From Nitrospirales bacterium (GTDB lineage Bacteria > Nitrospirota > Nitrospiria > Nitrospirales > UBA8639): DNA of 64,000 nucleotides. The stretch's first letter is position 1. The number at the start of each line of letters is the position of its first letter. This document shows positions 16,942 to 26,034 of the stretch, piece by piece. The stretch lies in assembly GCA_029261255.1 (NCBI GenBank), contig JAJDBQ010000093.1, positions 30,667 through 94,666 of the forward strand. The letters run 5' to 3'. Under the pieces are notes generated by a model that saw only the letters and a program-made list of their open reading frames with translations, was not told the origin of the DNA and searched no databases. The translations under genes were made by a program, and so were the position numbers.

Positions 16942-19296
16942 ATGTCCACCTTGCTAGTCATTAACGACGATCCGGTGCAGCTTCATCTGTTGGGAAGTTT
17001 GCTAGAGCAAGACCACGAACACGTTGTTCGTTTTACTGCCTCTGAATCAGCGTGGCAATGGCTTCAAGACGGACATGTCCCTGATGCTATTATCTTGGAT
17101 CTTCATATGCCAGGTATCAATGGATGGCGCTTTTGTGAATTGCTCCATATGCAGGCTGTGCAAGGGCAATCTGTGCCGCCCATTCTCGTTGTCTCCGCGA
17201 CGTATTCAGGAATGGATGCTGAAGATGTGTTGTCAGACTTAGGTGCTTCGGCTTTTCTGCCGTTACCCGCAGAACCTGCACGTATTCGACAAGAAGTCCG
17301 GCAACTTCTGGAAGAACCTGTGCCACCAAAAGCCTTTCAGGCATGGATGGTGTCATCGGAGAGTTCTGAGATCACACGAACGCGTTCGGTCTTTGAGAAC
17401 AGGGGGTGGGAAGTGTACGGATGGCACAGCGGCATGGATATGCTGTCAGAATCTTCCTTGCCAGCCCCCGATATGATCATCATTGATGATCCTGTATCGG
17501 ACGTGACCACGCACGATCTTCTGGCATGGCGCAAGCGTAAATATCCGCAAGCCAGAGCACTTGTCATGAGTCGTACGTGCGATGCGCGTAGCCCCTCTTC
17601 GTTTATCAATGAGTCTGATGTCTATCTGCCCAAGGGTTGCGAGCCAGAGACGTTGATGACGCTGAGTGAAAAATGGTGTCGTGAACGAGCATTTACGCAT
17701 GTTGAACATCTTCTCGAAGTGCGAACGAGCGACTTAAAAGAATCGGAAGCGCAATTTCAAGAGTTATTTGAAATGCTTCCAGATATCTTGGTGATTTATG
17801 ACGACCAGCGACTCATTCGGCATATCAACACGAGTGGGGCTCAGCAATTAGGGTACGTGTTTGCAGATTTGCTTGCGACTCCGATCGTAGGCATTCAATC
17901 ATCTATCCTGACTGAATCAGTGCGTGCGGGCCAAGTTGAATTGAACAAAATAACGCCACAATGGAGTGAAGCGACCTTGCGGCGAAAAGATGGCACGGAG
18001 CTTCCCGTTGAATTAATGGAACGAACTGTTCGATTTCAAGGACAACGTCAAACCTTGCTTGTCGCGAGAGACATAACAGCACGACAGCATATGGCACAAG
18101 AGAATGCCACGTTAGAGCAACAGTTGCGTCAAGTTCAAAAAATGGAAGCAGTCGGCCGTTTAGCGTCTGGTGTCGCGCATGACATGAATAACATTCTGAC
18201 GGCCATTCTGGCACATGCGGGGTTGTTAAAAGTCCAAAATGATGAAGCGAACCCAGCGTGGAAGGCTGGAGATGTGATTGAAAAAGCCGTTCATCGCGGC
18301 AAGGAGATGACGTCGCAACTCTTAGGTTTTGCTCGTCAGGGCAAACATCATCATGTGCCCGTGGATCTACATGGGGTGATCGAAGAGGTGACGGGATTGT
18401 TGGGCCGGACGGTTGATAAAACAATTACTTTGCAAGAGGACCTTCAGGCTGATGAGCCTTGGGTGGTGGGGGATCCTAACCAACTCTATCAAGTCTTGAT
18501 GAATTTGGCGGTGAATGCGTCAGATGCCATGTCTGACAAAGGCAAACTGATTTTTCAGACAAGTAATGAGATGGTTTCCTCCACGCAGGCCTCCCAAGTT
18601 CCTGGTTTGGCCGCTGGTGACTATGTCGTTGTGAGTGTGACCGATACTGGTGATGGTATGCCTGAAGACGTTCAGTCACAAATCTTTGAACCGTTTTTTA
18701 CGACAAAGGAACTCGGGCGGGGGACGGGTATGGGCTTGGCGATGGTGTATGGCATTGTGAAAAACCATCATGGGTATATAGGCGTCACGAGCACACCCGG
18801 TGTGGGTACAACGATGCGTGTGTATCTGCCATCCGTTCTGTGCGAGGAGCCTCAGGCCAAATCAGTACCTGCTGTGAAACGTTCTGAGGGAACAGGCCAT
18901 GTGTTAATTATTGATGATGAGCATGCGGTGGCTGAAGCCGCGCAAGCTATTCTTGAGTTTTTGGGGTACGACACGACGATTCGATTAAGCGGTCGGGAGG
19001 CGTTGGCGTTTTGCCAAGATGCTCTCAATCATGTGGATTTAGTGTTATTGGATATGGTGATGCCGGATATGAGTGGATCCGAGTGTTTCGCTGAACTACG
19101 CCGAATTCGCCCAGAAAGTAAAATTCTTCTGTGTACAGGGTATGACCGGAATCATGCAGTGCAAGAACTGTTAAATCAGGGGGTGGTTGGGTTTATTCAA
19201 AAACCTTATGACCTTGATGAATTAGGGCAAGTGTGTGACGCTGCGCTGAAAAGCAACATACCGGCGGAACCGAGTCTAATTGGAAGCCTTGCGTAA
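16942..19296 (+). CDS. Hybrid sensor histidine kinase with multiple receiver domains
   Basis: 784 residues with no membrane segment. Order: receiver 1 (about 1-125, Asp53), a second receiver-like domain (about 130-245, Asp182-Asp183 but a poor surrounding consensus), PAS (about 270-385), HisKA with phospho-acceptor His413 (VAHDMNN), HATPase (about 520-630, GDGMPEDVQSQIFEPFFTTK and GTGMGLAMVYGIV), and C-terminal receiver 3 (about 650-770, Asp704 in LLDMVMP). Cytoplasmic sensor of unknown input. It lies directly behind the diguanylate cyclase and ahead of fliW, inside the flagellar locus, so control of motility versus attachment is a reasonable inference. Confidence 0.92.
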   Translation: MSTLLVINDDPVQLHLLGSLLEQDHEHVVRFTASESAWQWLQDGHVPDAIILDLHMPGINGWRFCELLHMQAVQGQSVPPILVVSATYSGMDAEDVLSDLGASAFLPLPAEPARIRQEVRQLLEEPVPPKAFQAWMVSSESSEITRTRSVFENRGWEVYGWHSGMDMLSESSLPAPDMIIIDDPVSDVTTHDLLAWRKRKYPQARALVMSRTCDARSPSSFINESDVYLPKGCEPETLMTLSEKWCRERAFTHVEHLLEVRTSDLKESEAQFQELFEMLPDILVIYDDQRLIRHINTSGAQQLGYVFADLLATPIVGIQSSILTESVRAGQVELNKITPQWSEATLRRKDGTELPVELMERTVRFQGQRQTLLVARDITARQHMAQENATLEQQLRQVQKMEAVGRLASGVAHDMNNILTAILAHAGLLKVQNDEANPAWKAGDVIEKAVHRGKEMTSQLLGFARQGKHHHVPVDLHGVIEEVTGLLGRTVDKTITLQEDLQADEPWVVGDPNQLYQVLMNLAVNASDAMSDKGKLIFQTSNEMVSSTQASQVPGLAAGDYVVVSVTDTGDGMPEDVQSQIFEPFFTTKELGRGTGMGLAMVYGIVKNHHGYIGVTSTPGVGTTMRVYLPSVLCEEPQAKSVPAVKRSEGTGHVLIIDDEHAVAEAAQAILEFLGYDTTIRLSGREALAFCQDALNHVDLVLLDMVMPDMSGSECFAELRRIRPESKILLCTGYDRNHAVQELLNQGVVGFIQKPYDLDELGQVCDAALKSNIPAEPSLIGSLA

Positions 19297-19341
19297 GGCG
19301 ATGGTACGTGTGAATCTTCAAAGTTGGGAGGGGTACAACAT

Positions 19342-19821
19342 ATGGTGACTATTCAAACGAGTCGATTTGGTCAGATTGATGTGTCGGAAGATACTTTCCT
19401 GACCTTTCCCACGGGGCTTGTTGGCTTCCCAGCTGTTCAACAATTTGTGGTGTTAGATGTGGCAGAGGATTGCCACTATCAATGGTTTCAAGCCATCAAA
19501 GAACCGGATTTAGCTCTAATCATTATTGATGTGCATTGCCTCGATCCTGAATTCCCAGTAGAAGCTTCTGATGAAGCGATCGCAGAATTAGAGATCAGGC
19601 CAACGGACCCTGTGCTCATTATGGCCGTGGTGACTATTCCCTCGGGAGAACCTGACCGCGCGACAGCGAATCTTCGTGCGCCGCTCGTTGTGAATTTACG
19701 TACTCGAAAAGGCAAACAATTGATCTTACATGAGTCCATTCCCTTGCATTTTCCTTTACTGCCAGAAGCCGAATCTGCTCAGGCAGAGGTGCTTCCGGTG
19801 AAGGAAACCGCATCGGTCTAA
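19342..19821 (+). CDS. fliW: Flagellar assembly factor FliW
   Basis: About 159 residues from the ATG at 19342, which has GGGAGGGG upstream. Typical FliW motifs: FGQIDVSEDTFLTFPTGLVGF, then FQAIKEPDLALIIIDV and TANLRAPLVVNLRTRKGKQLIL. FliW binds flagellin and antagonises CsrA. It is immediately followed by csrA (60 bases), the standard pairing, and fliC lies 29 kb downstream. Confidence 0.95.
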   Translation: MVTIQTSRFGQIDVSEDTFLTFPTGLVGFPAVQQFVVLDVAEDCHYQWFQAIKEPDLALIIIDVHCLDPEFPVEASDEAIAELEIRPTDPVLIMAVVTIPSGEPDRATANLRAPLVVNLRTRKGKQLILHESIPLHFPLLPEAESAQAEVLPVKETASV

Positions 19822-19881
19822 TCAGGAACGTTTCATTGATGACGCGCTAACCATACTCAGGTACTAGCCAAGGAAGGCATC

Positions 19882-20142
19882 ATGCTCATACTAACCAGAA
19901 AAAAAGATGAAGCGATCCGTCTCGGCGAAGACATTCGAATTGTCTTAGTCCAAATTAAAGGTGGGCAAGTGCGCCTTGGCATTGAATGTCCCTCCACGAT
20001 GCGAGTCCTCCGTGAAGAACTCTACGAAGCGGTTCGTAAAGAAAACTTAAATGCGCTTTCCATCGATCCCTCACAAATCCAAGCCCTTCCTAAAAGCCTA
20101 AAGCTTCCCCCAAAAGACCTCAAGCCGCCTTCGACTTCGTAA
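19882..20142 (+). CDS. csrA: Carbon storage regulator CsrA
   Basis: 86 residues. RNA-binding dimer that represses translation at GGA motifs. The core (MLILTRKKDEAIRLGEDIRI, then GGQVRLGIECPSTMRVLREELYEAV) is canonical, including Arg in VRLGIE and in MRVLREE. A C-terminal extension of about 25 residues rich in Pro and Lys (LPKSLKLPPKDLKPPSTS) makes it longer than the usual 60-70. Its paired antagonist fliW is upstream, and a probable target is the fliC leader at 49.8 kb. Confidence 0.95.
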   Translation: MLILTRKKDEAIRLGEDIRIVLVQIKGGQVRLGIECPSTMRVLREELYEAVRKENLNALSIDPSQIQALPKSLKLPPKDLKPPSTS

Positions 20143-20160
20143 CTCACTTGAGGGTTTATT

Positions 20161-20181
20161 CCCCGTCCGCATGCGGCGGGG
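20161..20181 (+). terminator. Hairpin after csrA, possible terminator
   Basis: CCCCG(T)CCG pairs with CGGCGGGG around a CATG loop, with one bulged T. It is a strong GC stem 18 bases after the csrA stop, but no T-run follows it, so intrinsic termination is uncertain. Confidence 0.4.
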
Positions 20182-20369
20182 ATCACTACTTCTCAATAGG
20201 GCATTAATTCTAAGACATTTGCGCATGTTCGCCTTCTCAATTGCTTCTCCTCTATTGAGATTTTGCCCACCATGGTGAGGCTAGATTCTCAAGAGCGCGA
20301 CTTCCTTTAAACCCACCGACATACACTTTCTTCTACCTGAACGAATTTGTATCGATGCTCACTGTGGCA

Positions 20370-20385
20370 TGGCACAAATCTTGTA
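20370..20385 (+). promoter_or_regulatory. Possible sigma-54 promoter ahead of the sugar island
   Basis: TGGCAC, five bases, TTGTA. The -24 element is perfect with correct spacing, but the -12 has GT instead of the near-invariant GC. It is 81 bases ahead of the first sugar gene. It is weaker than the flgF promoter match and is listed only as a candidate. Confidence 0.3.
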
Positions 20386-20465
20386 GTTCTATTCCAATGT
20401 TGGCTTTTATATGACGTTTCTTAGCATCCCTTGTCGTTTCGGAATGAGGGAGAAGAGATCTGGAA

Positions 20466-21239
20466 ATGAATCCAAATACTTTGTTTTGTACGAATAATAG
20501 GCAATTTGGGACGCCAGTGGGGATCACTGCCGTCATTCTAGCTGGTGGGCTAGGTATGCGTTTGCGATCGGTTGTACAAGATCGGTCAAAAGTGATGGCA
20601 AATGTTGCCGGGCGACCCTTTCTTACCTATGTGCTGGATCAAATAGTAAACGCAGGAATTAAACGAGCTGTTATATGCACTGGATTTTTGGGAGATTCCA
20701 TTTCTACCGTTCTGCAGGACGATTATCGAGGATGTCAGTTGCTCTACTCACACGAAATGACGCCATTAGGAACGGCTGGAGCATTGAGACAAGCGTTATC
20801 AAAATTACTGACTTTTCCGGTTCTTGTCTTTAATGGTGATTCGTATGTGGACGTGGACTTAGAGAAATTTACAGAATTTCATGTCTCCCGACAGAGTAAA
20901 TTGAGTGTGACTTTAACAAAGAAATCTTGTAGTGCCGCATTCGGGTTAGTGGAATTGGATGCTCAAGGAGAGGTAAAAAGATTCTCTGAAAAGGAATCAA
21001 CAGGAAAACCAGAATGGGTCAATGGAGGGGTGTATATATTGGAACAGAAAATATTTGAATCGATATCCGAAATGAAAGTGGTTTCTCTTGAGCGGGAGAT
21101 TCTCCCAGCATGGGTTGGTAGGGGGCTGCATGGTTTTCCTCAACACGGGGAGCTGTTTGATATTGGAACGCCTGAATCATTGTCGGAAGCTCAAAGTTAT
21201 TTTGCGGAATGTAATTCTCAATCATTGGCCTGCCCATAG
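20466..21239 (+). CDS. Sugar-phosphate nucleotidyltransferase, HddC-like
   Basis: 257 residues, the NTP-transferase fold that joins a nucleotide to a sugar 1-phosphate. Signature AVILAGGLGMRLRSVVQDRSK near residue 20 and metal-binding Asp in VFNGDSYVDVD; C-terminal ELFDIGTPESL. The closest pattern I recognise is D-glycero-alpha-D-manno-heptose 1-phosphate guanylyltransferase (HddC), supported by the HddA-like kinase at 24.3 kb, but substrate and nucleotide are inference. First gene of the sugar island; the next gene starts 19 bases downstream. Confidence 0.82.
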   Translation: MNPNTLFCTNNRQFGTPVGITAVILAGGLGMRLRSVVQDRSKVMANVAGRPFLTYVLDQIVNAGIKRAVICTGFLGDSISTVLQDDYRGCQLLYSHEMTPLGTAGALRQALSKLLTFPVLVFNGDSYVDVDLEKFTEFHVSRQSKLSVTLTKKSCSAAFGLVELDAQGEVKRFSEKESTGKPEWVNGGVYILEQKIFESISEMKVVSLEREILPAWVGRGLHGFPQHGELFDIGTPESLSEAQSYFAECNSQSLACP

Positions 21240-21257
21240 GATTTTCAGCTAGGGAAA

Positions 21258-22193
21258 ATGAACATGAATTCGCCCGAAATATTTGAACGGTTATTTTTTC
21301 AAGCCTTACGTATTCGGCTTGTAGAAGAACGAATCATTGAATTGTATCCCTCCGACGCGATTCAAAGTCCGGTTCATTTATCGATTGGTCAAGAGGCCGT
21401 GGCGGTTGGCGCATGTGAACCATTAACAAACCAGGACCTTGTCTTTTGTACCTACCGAAGCCATGCGTTTTATTTGGCTAAGGGCGGAAACCTCAATGAA
21501 ATGTTTGCAGAACTCTATGGCAAAATCACGGGATGTGCCAGGGGTAAAGCGGGATCAATGCATTTAGCTGCCCCTGAAGTAGGCCTCATGGGTGCGTCGG
21601 CGGTTGTCGCGAGCACAATTCCCCATGCCGTAGGTGCGGCGCTTGCCGCAAAACGGTTGAACAAAAAACAAGTAATCGTGGGAGTGTTTGGAGATGGAGC
21701 GACAGAAGAGGGCGTCTATCATGAATCACTAAATTTTGCAGCCCTTCATCGTTTGCCTGTGGTTTTTTTATGTGAAAACAATGGCCTCGCGGTGCATTCG
21801 TATCAAAAGGCGAGACAAAGCTTTGAAATTTCAGGGCATGCTCAATCATATGGGCTTCCGGTTCACCACATTACTGAAGGATATGATTTCGTCAAGGTCG
21901 CGGGGGTCATGTCAGAAATTATTGATCACGTGCGGACGGATCAAGCCCCGGCCTTTGTTGAGATTCAGACCTGTCGGTACAAAGAACATGTGGGGCCAGG
22001 AGAAGACTTCTCTTGTGGGTATCGGAATATCGAAGAATTTCAGGAATGGAAGCAACATGACCCACTCGAACAATTTCCTAAATTAGTGGAAACATTTCGG
22101 CCTATGATTCTGAAAGAAATCGATGCAGCGATTGATTTTGCAGAACGTAGCCCTTTTCCTTCGATCGAGGAGTTACTCTGTGATGTCGTGTAA
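21258..22193 (+). CDS. Thiamine-diphosphate dehydrogenase E1 alpha-type subunit
   Basis: 311 residues. Matches the alpha subunit of two-component 2-oxo-acid or acetoin dehydrogenases: GDGATEEGVYHESLNFA followed after the usual gap by CENN (thiamine-diphosphate motif, about residues 142-170), plus GRGKAGSMHL-like CARGKAGSMHLAAPE. Overlaps the beta subunit by 11 bases. No lipoyl E2 or E3 gene is nearby, so in this setting it more likely acts in sugar chemistry than in central metabolism (inference). Confidence 0.85.
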   Translation: MNMNSPEIFERLFFQALRIRLVEERIIELYPSDAIQSPVHLSIGQEAVAVGACEPLTNQDLVFCTYRSHAFYLAKGGNLNEMFAELYGKITGCARGKAGSMHLAAPEVGLMGASAVVASTIPHAVGAALAAKRLNKKQVIVGVFGDGATEEGVYHESLNFAALHRLPVVFLCENNGLAVHSYQKARQSFEISGHAQSYGLPVHHITEGYDFVKVAGVMSEIIDHVRTDQAPAFVEIQTCRYKEHVGPGEDFSCGYRNIEEFQEWKQHDPLEQFPKLVETFRPMILKEIDAAIDFAERSPFPSIEELLCDVV

Positions 22194-23322
22194 TACCGCG
22201 ATGACCTTACCTGTGAACTGTGATGACGATGTGGTCAGTAATGGGGCAGACACAGAAGTACAGGTGATCAGTTACCGTGATGCGTTGCATCGGACAATGC
22301 ACGAAGCACTTCGTCTTCACGATTCTGTGATTATTATTGGGCAGGGTGTTGATGATCATAAGGGCATATTTGGCTCCACCATAGGGTTGGCTCAAGAATT
22401 CGGTCTTGATCGTGTGATGGATACGCCACTGGCTGAAGAAGGGATGACGGGGGTAGCTATTGGTGCAGCATTAAATGGCTTGTATCCGATCCAGACGCAT
22501 ATCAGGGCAGATTTTTCGTTATTGGCGATGAATCAAATAATTAATTTAGCGGCCAAATATAAATACATGTTTGGTGGCCGATTCGAAGTTCCTATGTTGA
22601 TTCGGATGATTGTTGGACGCAGCTGGGGGCAAGGCGCTCAGCATTCCCAAAGTCTTCAATCACTTTTTGCGCATATTCCAGGTTTAAAAGTCGTAATGCC
22701 TTCGAGTTCACAAACGATTCTAGACACGTACCCGAGCGTGATCGCTGAGTATCGCGGACCTGTCATTTCGTTTGAGCATCGACTTATGTATGACTTGAAT
22801 TTTCAGATTGATCCTCTATTGACGAAGCAGAAACGAGATCCTTTTGGGTCGTATGTGGTTCGGCAAGGTAACGATATCACCATTGTCGCCACCTCAATCA
22901 TGGTGTTGGAAGCTATGAGAGTCGCTGACCATTTAGCCAAGGTGGCGGGTATTCAATGTGAAGTTATTGATTTACATTGCGTATCGAATCCCGACTGGAA
23001 TTTGATGATGCAGAGTGTCGAAAAAACTGGACGATTAGTGGTGGCGGATACGAGTTGGCGTGAATATGGCGTGTGTGCGGAAGTCTGTCGCGTGGTGGCT
23101 GAACGAAACCCTGGTTGCTTAAGGAAACCTGTGGTGTCATTGGCAATGCAACCGGCGCCCTGTCCTACGGCCAAGTCGCTGGAAGATATGTTTTATCCTG
23201 ACCTACGCCAATTCGCCAATGCGATTGCCACACTTGTTCATGGAAACGAAGAACATGGAATTCAATTGCCAGACACACAATCGATGGCGGATGTGTATAA
23301 ACGGTTTAAAGGGCCATTTTAA
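22183..23322 (+). CDS. Thiamine-diphosphate dehydrogenase E1 beta-type subunit
   Basis: About 379 residues from the ATG at 22183, chosen because it overlaps the alpha gene by only 11 bases. An unusual N-terminal leader of about 20 residues precedes the transketolase-like pyrimidine-binding domain (YRDALHRTMHEALRLHDSVI, DTPLAEEGMTGVAIGAALNG), with the C-terminal domain from about 215 (RQGNDITIVATSIMVLEAM). Forms a heterotetramer with the upstream subunit. The leader and the lack of E2 binding partners are worth noting. Confidence 0.85.
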   Translation: MSCNTAMTLPVNCDDDVVSNGADTEVQVISYRDALHRTMHEALRLHDSVIIIGQGVDDHKGIFGSTIGLAQEFGLDRVMDTPLAEEGMTGVAIGAALNGLYPIQTHIRADFSLLAMNQIINLAAKYKYMFGGRFEVPMLIRMIVGRSWGQGAQHSQSLQSLFAHIPGLKVVMPSSSQTILDTYPSVIAEYRGPVISFEHRLMYDLNFQIDPLLTKQKRDPFGSYVVRQGNDITIVATSIMVLEAMRVADHLAKVAGIQCEVIDLHCVSNPDWNLMMQSVEKTGRLVVADTSWREYGVCAEVCRVVAERNPGCLRKPVVSLAMQPAPCPTAKSLEDMFYPDLRQFANAIATLVHGNEEHGIQLPDTQSMADVYKRFKGPF

Positions 23323-23364
23323 GAACAGCAGAGGAACCCTGATGCGAATGAAGGGACACGATTC

Positions 23365-24342
23365 ATGAAAATTTTAATCACGGGTATCACAGGAATGGTG
23401 GGGAGTCACCTAACCGAATATGTTTTGTCTCACCAACCTCATGTGGAAGTTCATGGAATGCTGCGGTGGCGTAGTCCTTTAAATCATATTAGCCATCTTC
23501 AGGATCGAATCCATTTACATTATGCGGAACTACGAGATCTTCATTCACTGGTGGCGCTTCTTCGAAAAGTACAACCTGAGCGAATTTTTCATTTAGCGGC
23601 CCAATCGTTTGTCACCACAAGTTTCGATGCGCCTGCGGATACGTTGCACACGAATATCATTGGCACAACCAATTTGCTGGATGCTATTCGTCTAACGGGA
23701 ATTGACACCAAGATACATGTCTGTAGCTCGTCTGAAGTGTATGGACAAGTCTTAGAAGATGAAGTCCCCATTAAAGAATCCAATCCATTTCGTCCTGCAA
23801 GTCCGTATGCCGTCTCCAAGGTCGGCGAAGACATGATCGCGTTTCAATATTTTCTTTCTTATGGGATCAAAACCTACCGCACACGAATGTTTACCCATAC
23901 CGGTCCACGCCGGGGTGACGTTTTTGCGGAAAGCGCCTATGCCAAACAGATTGTGGAAGTAGAAACCGGCCTTCGAGCCAATCCGATTCGGATCGGTAAT
24001 CTGAACAGTATTCGTACATTTGCAGATGTACGAGATGCGGTTCGAGCCTATTGGATGTTGCTAGAAAAATGCGAGCCTGGGGAGGTGTATAACATCGGCG
24101 GCAATCGTACGATGACCTGCGGGGACATGCTTGAAGAGTTAAAGAAGATGGCTCGTTGTCCCATTGAGCATGTAGTAGATCCGGCACTTCTCCGTCCATC
24201 CGATGTTACGTTACAGGTTCCGGATACGAGAAAATTTCATGATGCAACGGGATGGGTCCCTGAAATCTCCTTCGAAGATACACTTCGTCATTTGCTTGAC
24301 TATCAACGTGATAAAGCCAAAAAAATGGTGTTAGCCGCATGA
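23365..24342 (+). CDS. NAD-dependent sugar dehydratase, GDP-mannose 4,6-dehydratase-like
   Basis: 325 residues, extended SDR. Rossmann motif GITGMVGSHL, catalytic YAVSK (PYAVSKVGEDM) and the GMD-like RTFADVRDAVRAYW. In heptose pathways a GMD homologue makes GDP-6-deoxy-4-keto-heptose, so with the HddA- and HddC-like neighbours this may act on GDP-heptose; plain GDP-mannose is the alternative. Ends with an ATGA overlap onto the next gene. Confidence 0.83.
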   Translation: MKILITGITGMVGSHLTEYVLSHQPHVEVHGMLRWRSPLNHISHLQDRIHLHYAELRDLHSLVALLRKVQPERIFHLAAQSFVTTSFDAPADTLHTNIIGTTNLLDAIRLTGIDTKIHVCSSSEVYGQVLEDEVPIKESNPFRPASPYAVSKVGEDMIAFQYFLSYGIKTYRTRMFTHTGPRRGDVFAESAYAKQIVEVETGLRANPIRIGNLNSIRTFADVRDAVRAYWMLLEKCEPGEVYNIGGNRTMTCGDMLEELKKMARCPIEHVVDPALLRPSDVTLQVPDTRKFHDATGWVPEISFEDTLRHLLDYQRDKAKKMVLAA

Positions 24343-25460
24343 TTATTTCTCGGACTCCTTATCGGTTGTCTTTTTTTGGAGGGGGGACAGATTTTCCGGA
24401 ATGGTACCTCAGAGAAGAAGGAGCTGTTCTTTCTGTCACTATCGATAAGTATTGCTATTTGAGTTGTCGCCACCTGCCTCCTTTTTTCAATATTAAACAC
24501 CGCATTGTGTGGTCGCACATTGAAACGGTCTCAAGTATATCTGAAATTCTGCATCCGGCTGTTCGCGAAGGATTACGATTTTTAGGTTTTGATGATTCGC
24601 AGGGTGTAGAAATTCAGCATCAAGGTGATTTGCCTGCAAGAAGTGGCATTGGATCCAGTTCTTCATTTTCGGTGGGGCTGGTCAAAGCGCTCACAGGGAT
24701 GAAGGGAGGGATGTTGGGGAAAATGGAGCTGGCGCGTCAGGCCATGACATTGGAACAAGACATTTTAAAGGAAACTGTGGGTTCACAGGATCAAATTGCT
24801 GCCGCGTTCGGAGGATTTAATTGTATACGATTTTTAAGAGACGGGCAGATACAGGTCGAACCAGTTACGTTGTCCTCGGGTCGAGTGGCGGAACTTGAAC
24901 AGAGTCTGATCTTGCTCTATACAGGAACGGGCCGATTTGGTTCAGAAATTTCTAAAAATGTGACGAAAAATTTTCCGATGCGATCAGCGGAACTCTCAGA
25001 AATGAGGGGTATGGTTGATAAAGGTCTGAGTATTTTATCTGGTGAAGGTTCTCTGGATGAATTTGGACGCTTGCTGCATAAAAGTTGGATGCTGAAACGT
25101 AGTCTTTCCAATGAAATTTCCAATGCTACGATTGATGAAATCTATCAGCAAGCTCTGGACAATGGAGCCATCGGTGGAAAACTTTCTGGGGCCGGTGGCA
25201 GTGGTTTTATGTTGTTTTATGTTCCCATCCCTATGCAGGCCCAATTCCTTTGGGCAATGACTCCATATATCTGTGTGCCGTTTGCGTTTACTCAATCGGG
25301 AAGTAGCATTATTTATTACGATGGTCCTGATCAAATGTTAAACGGAGCGGAACCCTCTGGCATAGAAGGGCCGTATCAGAAATTGGGAGAACGAGATCTT
25401 CCAAGTCTCAAAGCCAATGGGCGGGCTAAGGAAAAAACCCTTGTAGGAAATCGAGCCTAG
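24339..25460 (+). CDS. GHMP-family sugar kinase, HddA-like (heptose 7-phosphate kinase)
   Basis: 373 residues. GHMP kinase ATP loop PARSGIGSSSSFSVGLVKAL at about 104-123, N-terminal RTPYRLSFFGGGTDFPEWY and C-terminal KLSGAGGSGFMLFY. The N-terminal motif is typical of D-glycero-alpha-D-manno-heptose 7-phosphate kinase and fucokinase-like enzymes. With the nucleotidyltransferase at 20.5 kb it suggests an activated heptose. A C-terminal tail of about 40 residues (after FTQSGSSIIYYDG) is extra. The NUDIX gene begins directly after its stop. Confidence 0.82.
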   Translation: MIISRTPYRLSFFGGGTDFPEWYLREEGAVLSVTIDKYCYLSCRHLPPFFNIKHRIVWSHIETVSSISEILHPAVREGLRFLGFDDSQGVEIQHQGDLPARSGIGSSSSFSVGLVKALTGMKGGMLGKMELARQAMTLEQDILKETVGSQDQIAAAFGGFNCIRFLRDGQIQVEPVTLSSGRVAELEQSLILLYTGTGRFGSEISKNVTKNFPMRSAELSEMRGMVDKGLSILSGEGSLDEFGRLLHKSWMLKRSLSNEISNATIDEIYQQALDNGAIGGKLSGAGGSGFMLFYVPIPMQAQFLWAMTPYICVPFAFTQSGSSIIYYDGPDQMLNGAEPSGIEGPYQKLGERDLPSLKANGRAKEKTLVGNRA

Positions 25461-26033
25461 ATGAGTAGTGTGGCATCAATTGAGAATTCAAGTCATCCAC
25501 GAGTGTCTGAAGCCAAAGAAGTTTTTGAATGCCCGTGGTTTCATGTCCATGAGGAAAAGTGGGAGAACCCTTCTGATTTAGACCCAGGGCCTTTTTATCG
25601 TATTGAAAGTCTCAATAGTGTTTTGGTTTTGGCTTTAACGAGCGATGGTGAAATTATCCTAGTACGGCAATTTCGTCATGCCATTCGAGCGACGACTCTT
25701 GAAATCCCTGCTGGAAGCATAGAAGGAGGAGAAACTCCGGAGCAAGCGGCGGAACGTGAATTACTAGAAGAGACTGGGTATCGGGCCGGTACGCTTCGTT
25801 TAGTGGGTAACGGACACATCATGATGAATAGATACAGTGCGAGAGATTTTTTATTTTTAGCCGAACATTCTGTTGTAGTTCCGCGTCATCCAAAAGAACA
25901 ACACCCCGATGTGCTGTTGCTCTCGCTCGGAGAGTTTAAAGACTTAGTGATCGCTGGGGGGGTTACGCAGATTCCTGCCCTTTCCCTTTTCTGTCTAGTT
26001 GAATGGAAACTCGGCTCACGGCTCGTGGCATAA
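25461..26033 (+). CDS. NUDIX hydrolase
   Basis: 190 residues. A complete Nudix box is present (GSIEGGETPEQAAERELLEE then TGY, about residues 90-112), in an ADP-sugar pyrophosphatase-like context (VLVLALTSDGEIILVRQFRHA). Cleaves a nucleoside-diphosphate linked compound; the substrate is unknown. Start ATG abuts the previous stop, so it is co-translated with the kinase. In this island it could remove dead-end nucleotide sugars (inference). Confidence 0.88.
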   Translation: MSSVASIENSSHPRVSEAKEVFECPWFHVHEEKWENPSDLDPGPFYRIESLNSVLVLALTSDGEIILVRQFRHAIRATTLEIPAGSIEGGETPEQAAERELLEETGYRAGTLRLVGNGHIMMNRYSARDFLFLAEHSVVVPRHPKEQHPDVLLLSLGEFKDLVIAGGVTQIPALSLFCLVEWKLGSRLVA

Positions 26034-26034
26034 C

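Larger units (their letters stand above)
20143..20465. other. Non-coding region between csrA and the sugar island
   Basis: No gene is seen. It holds a GC-rich hairpin at 20161-20181 and a sigma-54-like match at 20370-20385. It is the left border of the sugar gene island; no transposase, tRNA or attachment-site repeat is visible. Confidence 0.55.
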
